This document shows, one piece after another, positions 1 to 5,023 of a stretch of DNA of 5,023 nucleotides. Numbering within the stretch: position 1 is the stretch's first letter; each line of letters starts with the position of its first letter. A program made the translations under genes and the position numbers. The notes beneath the pieces were generated by a model that ran no database searches, had not been told where the DNA came from, and saw only the letters and a program-made list of their open reading frames with translations. The stretch comes from an uncultured Alphaproteobacteria bacterium (GTDB lineage: Bacteria; Pseudomonadota; Alphaproteobacteria; Bin95): positions 1 to 5,023 of the forward strand of contig CAJXVF010000252.1 in the NCBI GenBank assembly GCA_913060845.1, read 5' to 3'.

Positions 1-47
1 GAGATGTAGAGAGGTCTCGTGGGCTCGGAGATGTGTATAAGAGACAG
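1..47. other. Illumina Nextera adapter left in the assembly (not genomic)
   Basis: Positions 14-47 match the Nextera transposon read-2 adapter exactly, and 29-47 are the 19-base Tn5 mosaic end AGATGTGTATAAGAGACAG. Positions 6-13 (GTAGAGAG) match Illumina i7 index N707 as written in the adapter, and positions 1-5 (GAGAT) match the end of the P7 flow-cell oligo. The order P7 end, index, read-2 adapter, insert is the layout of a tagmented library molecule, so base 48 is the first genomic base. The adapter match is seen directly; the index name is from memory of the Nextera index set. Any open frame entering this stretch is an artefact. Confidence 0.97.
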
Positions 48-1733
48 GTTCAATGGTTTGAGGCGCGCCATCATCGCCATTGCGGATTCGACACCGTGAT
101 CAGCGTGGCTTTTGTCATCCAACGGGGCATTCCAGAACGCCATAATGCAGTCGCCCATGTACTTATCGATGGTGCCGTTCCGCTCCATGATGATGTCCGT
201 CATGGGGGTCAGGAATTTGTTGATGAAGGCGGTGAGTTCCTCGGCGTTGAATTGCTCCGAAATGGTCGTGAACCCACGGACGTCACAGAATAGCAACGTC
301 ATGTCGCGCATTTCACCACCAAGCTTCAGCAAGGATGGATTGTCGGCCAGTTTCGCCACCATATCCGGCGACATATATTGCGCGAAGGCACCGCGGATTT
401 GTTTCTTTTCCGACTCCGTCTGCATGTAGGATTGGATGGTCGTGACGAGATAGACCACGAACCCTGCAAACATCGGATAGATCGGGTCCAGCAGTAGGCC
501 TTGGGTATCGAACATATACCAGGACGCATAGATCGCCGCGGCTGCCGCAGCACCACCAAGCATTGCTGTCGCGGTTGCGCCGACGCGCTTCCAGCGAACG
601 CCGAAATAGATGATCAGGCCGAGTACGATCATGCCCAGCACCTCAACCCCATCCGCCCAATCAGGCCGGGTCAACAGTTCGCCGGAGAATATCTGCTCAA
701 GCGCTTGGACGTGCAGCTCAACGCCTGGGATAGCGGTTGAAAGTGGGCTGGAGTGGATATCGCGGAGGCCTTCAGCACTGGTGCCGATGAAGATAACGCG
801 GCCTTCCAACTCACTTGGCCCAACTTCACCCTCCATGACCTTCCAAACAGGAATGTATCGGCCCGGTTGGTGACCTGTATCGTAGAGCCAAATGGCGGCT
901 TGGTTGTCTGTCGGAACCTCAAAATCGCCGATGGAAATCGCTGTAACGCCAGTTTTCTCACCGAAAGACTGTTCGCCGCTGGCACCGGAAGATTTGATGC
1001 GGAATGTATTAGCGCCTTGCGCAATTCGCAGCGTTTCTGCCACCAATGTCGGATAGATTTGGCCGCCAAGACCAACGAACAATGGCACACGGCGCACGAT
1101 GTTGTCTGAATCTGGGACACTGTTAAAGCTGGCCTCGCCAAGGGCATTAGCCGACAAGACAGGCAAGTTGACGGCGGCACCGCTGAATGTCGGCACGAAT
1201 TCGGTGGCGTTGTCGCCAAGCATTGCCATGCCGAATGTCTTGGCTGGGCGCTTCTCGTTCTCTTCGTCGAACATGACGAAGCCCAGGATGGCTGCGGATT
1301 GCGACAGAGTTTTTGCAAACACATCATCATGGTCAGGCAATGTGGCGCTGACGACGCGGATTTTATCCAGGCTGGAGGGGTCGGCGATCCGTTTCCAGTC
1401 TTGCATGAGCCGTGCGGGCGATGTGCGATCTGGTTCAGCGAACACCACATCGAACACGATGAGCGCAGCGCCAGCATTGGTCAGCTTCTGCGTTAGTTCT
1501 GCCAAAACGGGGCGCGGCCATGGCCATTGGCCAAACCGGCGTAGGCTTTCTTCATCGATGTCGACAATGCGGGCTGGGGTCTCGTCCGGCTTGAACTCGC
1601 GGGGTTTGATGGATTGGTATGCATCAAACACTTTCAGGCGCAGTTCGTGCACGATGACAGGACTTTCGACCCGCATGTATACGGCCGCGGCAAGCACCAC
1701 GAGCGGTAGCATAATGGTGATCCAGCGGCGCAT
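48..1733 (-). CDS. CHASE2-domain class III adenylate/guanylate cyclase, C-terminus missing
   Basis: This is a membrane receptor cyclase predicted to make cAMP (or cGMP) in response to an extracytoplasmic signal. 562 genomic codons are present. An N-terminal membrane anchor (about residues 4-20) precedes a CHASE2 sensor (about 27-350, with RIVDIDEESL near 55-64 and an IFIGTSAEGLRD stretch near its end). Three membrane segments follow (about 362-377, 385-408 and 413-433), then the linker FAQYMSP and the cyclase domain from about 473. Metal-binding aspartates D484 (FCDVRGF) and D528 (KYMGD) are present. K524 sits at the substrate-selecting position and favours ATP. The adapter junction at 47/48 removes the rest of the catalytic domain, including the transition-state Asn/Arg; family members are usually about 650-750 residues. 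The ATG at 1731-1733 has a purine-rich AAGGGGGG ribosome site at 1742-1749. The gene is divergent from the PLP enzyme. The ligand is unknown. Confidence 0.93.
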
Positions 1734-1770
1734 ATAATGAGCCCCCCTTGGCGTCGGATGGTTTCTTCAG

Positions 1771-1777
1771 GGATACT
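1771..1777 (+). promoter_or_regulatory. Possible -10 element for the PLP-enzyme gene
   Basis: GATACT at 1772-1777 lies 18 bases after TTGGCG at 1748-1753. Each hexamer matches four of six sigma-70 consensus positions. Transcription would begin near 1784, giving a leader of about 24 bases before the ATG at 1808. The spacing fits, but both hexamers are weak and no experiment is implied. If real, it would place the TTG at 1748 inside the promoter and support the shorter protein. Confidence 0.28.
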
Positions 1778-1791
1778 TACCTTGAAACCCT

Positions 1792-1799
1792 AAGAAAGG
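1792..1799 (+). promoter_or_regulatory. Ribosome binding site that decides the PLP-enzyme start
   Basis: AAGAAAGG ends eight bases before the ATG at 1808-1810, a good Shine-Dalgarno match at good spacing. The longer open frame beginning with TTG at 1748 has only a C-rich run in front of it and no purine-rich site, so the ATG is preferred. Confidence 0.7.
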
Positions 1800-1807
1800 T
1801 CTATGCA

Positions 1808-3034
1808 ATGTCCGCAATCCCCTTGCCGCAAGATGGCGCAGACTGGAACGAACTGGCGAGCGAGATGCAGGCGATGGCGGCAGGGGACGCTGATTGGCGT
1901 GGATTGAAGACCGCCGTATATGTTTTCAATGCTGGCGAAGAAGTCCGTCGGGTTGGACGTGAGGCCTACACGATGTTCATGGCGGAGAATGGCCTGGCGC
2001 CCAAGGCTTTCCCCAGCCTAGATCGGATGGAGCAGGAGGTTGTTGGCTTTGGACTTGACTTGATGCACGGCGCTGATGGTGCTGGATGTATGACGGCGGG
2101 CGGCTCCGAAAGTATCTTCATGGCCATGAAGTCCGCACGGGATTGGTCACGGGCGAATGGACGAACCGGCTGCGAAGTCGTGGCACCTGCAACGGCGCAC
2201 CCGGCATTCAATAAGGCGGCTCACACGCTTGGCCTCACGGTGACGCGGGTTCCGGTCGGGCTGAATTATTTGGCTGATGCGGAGGCGATGGAGGCGGCTG
2301 TCTCAGAAGAGTCCATCATGCTGGTAGGGTCTGCGCCGTGTTTTCCCTATGGGATGATTGATCCAATTGCTGATCTGGACGCTGTGGCGGCGCGGACGGG
2401 CCTTTGGCTGCATGTGGATGCTTGTGTCGGCGGCTATTTTATTCCGCACGCAGAATCTCTGGGCGTTGCGATTGACCCATGGGATTTTCGATTGCCGCAT
2501 ATGTCTTCTATTTCAGCGGACCTCCACAAATACGGCTACACGCCAAAAGGCGCTTCGACGGTGCTGTATCGCAGTGCAGACCTGTTCGCGCATCAGCCCT
2601 ATACGTTTGATGTCTGGGCTTGCGGGTCCATGTCGACGCCGACGCTAAACGGTACCCGGCCCGGTGGAGCCATCGCTGGCGCTTGGGCGGTGCTCCGGCA
2701 TTTGGGGCGGTCTGGCTATAAGCGGCTAGCAGCAGATGTAATGAACACCCGCCAAGCTATTCATGACGGTGCCAGCGCGCTCGGTTTTGAGACAATAGGC
2801 GATCCGAAGCTCGGCCTGATCGCCTTGCATCATGGGCAAAAGAATACTCATGCCATTGCAGACGCCATGAGCGCCAAAGGGTGGGTTTCAGCCAGAACCG
2901 GCAAGCCCGACGCCATCCACCTGATGCTGCAACCGGCCCACGTCGCTGCTGTTGATGCCTATTTACAAGACCTTGCAGAAACAACGGCTGCCGCCCCGGC
3001 TGGCGGGGCAGGCGGCACTGTTGAGTACAATTAG
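1808..3034 (+). CDS. PLP-dependent lyase/decarboxylase, sphingosine-1-phosphate-lyase-like
   Basis: This is a fold-type I, group II PLP enzyme, probably cytoplasmic. The closest family I recognise is sphingosine-1-phosphate lyase, which cleaves a phosphorylated long-chain base to a fatty aldehyde and phosphoethanolamine; the true substrate cannot be read from sequence. With the ATG at 1808 the protein has 408 residues, the size of soluble bacterial members, and it lacks the N-terminal membrane helix of the eukaryotic enzymes. Landmarks are AGGSES (97-102) for cofactor phosphate binding, H131 (TAHPAFNKAA) that would stack on the PLP ring, D204 (HVDACVGGY) for the pyridine nitrogen, and K241 in SADLHKYGYTPKG for the Schiff base. 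GTRPGG (282-287) is also typical of the family. The last 20 residues are Ala/Gly-rich. The frame could open 20 codons earlier at TTG 1748, but no ribosome site supports that. The gene is divergent from the cyclase and convergent with the thioredoxin gene. An amino-acid decarboxylase activity is the main alternative. Confidence 0.9.
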   Translation: MSAIPLPQDGADWNELASEMQAMAAGDADWRGLKTAVYVFNAGEEVRRVGREAYTMFMAENGLAPKAFPSLDRMEQEVVGFGLDLMHGADGAGCMTAGGSESIFMAMKSARDWSRANGRTGCEVVAPATAHPAFNKAAHTLGLTVTRVPVGLNYLADAEAMEAAVSEESIMLVGSAPCFPYGMIDPIADLDAVAARTGLWLHVDACVGGYFIPHAESLGVAIDPWDFRLPHMSSISADLHKYGYTPKGASTVLYRSADLFAHQPYTFDVWACGSMSTPTLNGTRPGGAIAGAWAVLRHLGRSGYKRLAADVMNTRQAIHDGASALGFETIGDPKLGLIALHHGQKNTHAIADAMSAKGWVSARTGKPDAIHLMLQPAHVAAVDAYLQDLAETTAAAPAGGAGGTVEYN

Positions 3035-3045
3035 GCCTAGCCCGA

Positions 3046-3582
3046 TTAGAGCGACGTTAGGAACTGCGATGCGACCGGGCTGTCCCAATCAACAGGGCCT
3101 TCAGACGCGGCGACCATGTTGCCTTGGCGGTCCAGCACAAAGCCCGTCGGTACGCCGCGAATGCCCATGATGGACGCGAAAATCCGCTCGTCGTCTAAAT
3201 ATGGCTTCAGCACCTTTAGTTCGCGGCGGCGATAATAGGCCTTAACGGCTGGCATGCCTGCTTGATCGATTGACAGCGGCACAATGTGTGCGCGGCTTCC
3301 GAGTTTCGCCTGCAGCGCATCCAGCTTGGGCATTTCGTCGTAGCACACGGTGCACCATGTGGCCCAGAACAGGGCAACGACAGGAGCGCCCTGATATTCA
3401 ACGAAGCCTGTGAGTTGCCCGTCACCCTTCTTGAAGGCGACATCTGGCATCGGGTCCCGGCTTTCCAGGAGCCGAAGTCCACGCGGTGGTGCCGCGGCGA
3501 GGGCAGGCCCACTAACTGAAACTGCACTTGCGGCGACAACTGCGGCAGCGCCTTGTAGGGCCTGACGGCGGGATAATCGCAT
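3046..3582 (-). CDS. TlpA-like periplasmic thiol-disulfide oxidoreductase
   Basis: This 178-residue exported thioredoxin-fold protein most likely reduces disulfides in the periplasm, for example in cytochrome c maturation, copper-centre assembly or repair. The leader has a Tat-like twin arginine (SRRQAL, residues 4-9), an Ala-rich core and a likely cleavage site ALA/A after residue 29. The thioredoxin domain (about 45-178) has the active site WCTVC with C77 and C80 inside FWATWC, followed by EMPKLDAL. The conserved cis-proline is P145 in RGVPTGFV, and the C-terminal GPVDWDSP stretch is usual for TlpA/ResA relatives. The ATG at 3580-3582 has GGAG at 3591-3594, eight bases upstream. It ends 11 bases from the stop of the convergent PLP enzyme. 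No cytochrome-maturation genes are adjacent, so its client is unknown. The active-site dipeptide Thr-Val differs from the commoner Gly-Pro or Glu-Pro. Confidence 0.92.
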   Translation of the reverse strand: MRLSRRQALQGAAAVVAASAVSVSGPALAAAPPRGLRLLESRDPMPDVAFKKGDGQLTGFVEYQGAPVVALFWATWCTVCYDEMPKLDALQAKLGSRAHIVPLSIDQAGMPAVKAYYRRRELKVLKPYLDDERIFASIMGIRGVPTGFVLDRQGNMVAASEGPVDWDSPVASQFLTSL

Positions 3583-3715
3583 GCGGTGATCTCCAGATTT
3601 AATTCTAAGCGGGACAAGGCCAAGATGGCCGTACTGCGCAAATAATCAATGCAAACCGCCATAACAGCTGGTCACAATGCAGCGAGGCCGGAGTTGGTCG
3701 TGAGTCCAGAAATGC

Positions 3716-3745
3716 GAAAGGCCCGGGATTGCGCCCGGGCCTTTC
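3716..3745 (-). terminator. Perfect 12-bp hairpin, likely terminator of the lipoprotein gene
   Basis: GAAAGGCCCGGG (3716-3727) and CCCGGGCCTTTC (3734-3745) pair perfectly around a six-base loop. Read on the minus strand, the hairpin begins 36 bases after the lipoprotein stop, and its descending arm ends CCTTTCGCATTT, giving a modest U-rich tail. In the plus direction the tail is TAAAACCC, which is not U-rich, and no plus-strand gene ends nearby. It separates the lipoprotein gene from the downstream thioredoxin gene on the same strand, which suggests the two are transcribed separately. Confidence 0.8.
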
Positions 3746-3781
3746 TAAAACCCGCCGATGTGGCGAGCGCTTTAGTCTAGC

Positions 3782-4942
3782 TTAGGCGCCGCGGATGGCG
3801 CTGTGGCGAACGCCGAGACGGCGTAGCGTATCCATCGTCAGGCCACCGGTGGGGAGGCCCTTGGAGCGCTGGTGGCGTGCAACAGCATCTTTGGTTTGAC
3901 GGCCGTAGACACCATCAATCCGGCCTGGGTTATGGCCCGCAGACCGCAGTGCGCGCTGGATTTGAGAGACGATATCCGTCGTCGTATTGGTCTCGCAAAG
4001 GATGGAGCGCCATTCCAGCCGCTCATCGGTCACTTTCACGCGCTTCGTGATGTTTTCGTAGCGTGCTGGGATGGCGATGGCGCGGCTTGCAGGCGGCTGC
4101 ACCATTTTGCGTACCCGAACCGTGTCATATTGCGCCGGAATGGCGACACGACGTGTGGCTGCCGGGCGTTCAACCACCTGGCGGGTTACGGTCTTGTATA
4201 CGGCAGGCTGCGTAGAACGGGTTGTTGCAGCTGGGCGGTCAAGAACGCGCTTGCTGATGGTGCGGTATTCAGGTGGTACTTCAACAAGGCACATGATTTC
4301 GCCGGTTGCTTGGTCCAGGCGCTCAATCGGGCCACGGCCCTTCTTCCAGGTCGTGTAGCCTTGCTTGACGAGGATACGCTCGGTCACCGTACGGTAGGTG
4401 GCTGGCACTGGCGTCAGGACTTCCTGTGCTGGCTGAACCAAAACCCGTTCTGTCACGGTGCGATATGCGGCCGGGATAACTTCAACGCGATCAGATGCTT
4501 CGCGCACGAGCACGCGTTCGGTGCCGCTTTCATAGCGGGCCGGGATTGTTTCAAGGCGCTGGCTTTCAGGCTGAACAAGCAGGCGTTCGGTCGCGGCATG
4601 GTACTTCGCCGGGATCAGTACGCGGGCGTAGCATTCGCCGGGCCGAGCGTTCGGCGGCAGATTGGCTGCGCCAGTTTGTGGACCTGCTGCGATGGGGCGC
4701 GCCGGTGGTGGTGGTGTGCGGCGCATCGTCGTTAGCTGATTTTTCAGGCGTGCGTTTTCCTGATTGATCGCATTGAACTGCGAATAATATTGCTGTTGCT
4801 GCGTCCGTGAGTCCGTCAGCTGAGATTCAAGGTTTTGAATCCGAAGGCTGTTTGCCTCTTCGGCTTCCTTAGACGTGCTGCTGCAGGCGGCGGCTAAAAG
4901 CGCCAGGCCGCTAACAGCTGCAATGCTGAGAAGTTTTTGCAT
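3782..4942 (-). CDS. Outer-membrane lipoprotein with 23-residue repeats and peptidoglycan-binding domain
   Basis: This 386-residue protein is predicted to be lipidated and to link the outer membrane to peptidoglycan. The signal peptide ends in the lipobox LAAAC with C20 as the lipidated cysteine. The next residue is Ser, not Asp, which by the Lol rule favours the outer membrane. Residues about 25-72 look like a short coiled coil (QNLESQL, NARLKNQL). A Pro-rich linker (76-100) leads to eight 23-residue repeats at 110-201 and 222-313, and a PG_binding_1-type domain closes the protein (about 323-378, IQRALRSAGHNPGRIDGVYG). Cysteines 104, 218 and 316 flank the repeat blocks. I recall similar repeat proteins, some fused to OmpA or peptidoglycan-binding domains, but no assigned biochemical role. 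The ATG at 4940-4942 gives a clean signal peptide, although the Shine-Dalgarno is weak. Confidence is high for the architecture and low for a specific function. Confidence 0.92.
   Translation of the reverse strand: MQKLLSIAAVSGLALLAAACSSTSKEAEEANSLRIQNLESQLTDSRTQQQQYYSQFNAINQENARLKNQLTTMRRTPPPPARPIAAGPQTGAANLPPNARPGECYARVLIPAKYHAATERLLVQPESQRLETIPARYESGTERVLVREASDRVEVIPAAYRTVTERVLVQPAQEVLTPVPATYRTVTERILVKQGYTTWKKGRGPIERLDQATGEIMCLVEVPPEYRTISKRVLDRPAATTRSTQPAVYKTVTRQVVERPAATRRVAIPAQYDTVRVRKMVQPPASRAIAIPARYENITKRVKVTDERLEWRSILCETNTTTDIVSQIQRALRSAGHNPGRIDGVYGRQTKDAVARHQRSKGLPTGGLTMDTLRRLGVRHSAIRGA
3809..3976 (-). other. Peptidoglycan-binding (PG_binding_1-like) domain
   Basis: Residues about 323-378 of the lipoprotein follow the three-helix pattern of this domain: an I.Q.AL...G start, the NPGRIDGVYGRQT core, a KDAVARHQ helix, and a final TMDTLRRLG helix. 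The domain normally binds cell-wall peptides or glycan. Here it would hold the outer-membrane-anchored protein to the wall. Confidence 0.88.
4004..4279 (-). repeat. Second block of four 23-residue protein repeats
   Basis: Lipoprotein residues 222-313 hold four end-to-end units of exactly 23 residues, starting at 222, 245, 268 and 291 (VPPEY, QPAVY, IPAQY, IPARY). Proline at unit position 2 and tyrosine at position 5 are invariant, and an R/Q occurs at position 11 before a V-rich strand. The last unit has Trp at position 21 (W311) and is followed closely by C316. C218 lies just ahead of the block. Confidence 0.9.
4340..4615 (-). repeat. First block of four 23-residue protein repeats
   Basis: Lipoprotein residues 110-201 hold four units of exactly 23 residues, starting at 110, 133, 156 and 179 (IPAKY, IPARY, IPAAY, VPATY). 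They share the pattern [IV]PAxY....TER[LVI]LV. The last unit has Trp at position 21 (W199), the same place as in the second block. C104 lies just ahead of the block in GECYARV. A 20-residue insert containing GRGPIERLDQATGE separates the two blocks. Confidence 0.9.
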
Positions 4943-4970
4943 CGGTTGGGCTCGCTTCTTTGATTTTGTC

Positions 4971-4976
4971 GTTATA
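4971..4976 (-). promoter_or_regulatory. Candidate -10 box of the lipoprotein gene
   Basis: On the minus strand this reads TATAAC, five of six matches to the sigma-70 -10 consensus. It lies 28 bases upstream of the ATG, so the leader would be about 20 bases. At a 17-base spacing the -35 position reads TTCCGG, a poor match, so an activator or another sigma factor may be involved. The only purine-rich stretch before the ATG (AAAGAAG) is about 12 bases away, which makes translation initiation look weak. Confidence 0.4.
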
Positions 4977-5023
4977 CCGCGCTCACTCCAGAACCGGAAA
5001 CTTCTCGTGTGTAATGACGCGGA

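Noticed and set aside
29..47. Tn5 mosaic end taken as evidence of a natural Tn5/IS50 insertion
   Set aside because: This is the hyperactive mosaic end used in tagmentation kits and is joined directly to the rest of the Nextera adapter, index and P7 tail, so it is a library artefact.
33..293. A plus-strand frame beginning near the left edge
   Set aside because: Its start codon lies in the adapter sequence, and the rest is antisense to the cyclase catalytic domain.
671..1477. A 268-codon minus-strand frame inside the cyclase gene
   Set aside because: It is a shifted frame of the cyclase with low-complexity Ser/Arg/Thr composition. The true frame shows CHASE2 and cyclase motifs without interruption from 1733 to 48.
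1099..1737. A 212-codon plus-strand frame opposite the cyclase N-terminus
   Set aside because: It is Ser/Arg/Thr-rich with no motif, and it ends inside the divergent control region. It is an antisense shadow of the CHASE2 coding region.
2986..3018. GC-rich imperfect hairpin near the end of the PLP-enzyme gene (GCCGCCCC ... GGGGCAGGCGGC)
   Set aside because: It lies inside the coding sequence, where it encodes the Ala/Gly-rich tail, it contains a bulge, and no U-tract follows. I do not call it a terminator.
3216..3662. A 148-codon minus-strand frame overlapping the TlpA-like gene
   Set aside because: It is an alternative frame of the same strand with no motif. The overlapping frame has a signal peptide, CxxC and cis-proline.
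3583..3715. Search for a promoter of the TlpA-like gene (AT-rich TTTGCATTGATTATTTGC on the minus strand)
   Set aside because: No pair of hexamers with acceptable spacing and match to consensus was found. A promoter is likely in this stretch but cannot be placed.
3872..4735. A 287-codon open frame on the plus strand opposite the lipoprotein gene
   Set aside because: It has no ribosome site and no recognisable domain, and it is unusually rich in Cys, Trp and Arg. The 69-base periodic repeats on the other strand help keep the antisense frame open. The lipoprotein has a lipobox and a known domain.

Overview
The window reads as the end of a draft-assembly contig from a moderately GC-rich Gram-negative bacterium, most likely an alphaproteobacterium, possibly marine. 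The grounds are a CHASE2-type class III cyclase, a soluble bacterial sphingosine-1-phosphate-lyase-like enzyme, a TlpA-type periplasmic thioredoxin with a Tat-like leader, and an outer-membrane lipoprotein with a peptidoglycan-binding domain. The taxonomic guess is an inference from gene types and base composition and is not secure.

Layout. Bases 1-47 are not biological: they are the tail of an Illumina P7/Nextera adapter (P7 end, 8-base i7 index, transposon read-2 adapter with the Tn5 mosaic end). Genomic sequence starts at 48. From 48 to 1733 on the minus strand is a membrane-bound CHASE2 adenylate/guanylate cyclase whose C-terminus is cut off by the adapter junction. Divergent from it, with about 74 bases between starts, a PLP-dependent lyase/decarboxylase of the sphingosine-1-phosphate lyase group runs on the plus strand (best start 1808, stop 3034). 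It converges, with an 11-base gap, on a minus-strand TlpA-like thioredoxin (3046-3582). A 199-base spacer holds a perfect 12-bp-stem hairpin that probably terminates the next minus-strand gene, a 386-residue lipoprotein (3782-4942). That lipoprotein carries a coiled coil, eight 23-residue repeats in two blocks of four, and a C-terminal peptidoglycan-binding domain. A candidate promoter lies in the last 81 bases.

How the genes relate. They do not form one obvious operon. The cyclase probably senses an envelope or periplasmic signal through CHASE2 and makes cyclic nucleotide in the cytoplasm. The lyase is cytoplasmic. The TlpA-like protein and the lipoprotein both act in the envelope, one on thiols and one as an anchor between outer membrane and cell wall. 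No CRISPR array, tRNA, rRNA, insertion sequence or defence system is visible.

The observations most worth following are the adapter chimera at the left edge, which also gives the cyclase a false in-frame tail, and the exact 23-residue, two-block repeat design of the lipoprotein. I found no convincing new multi-gene system.
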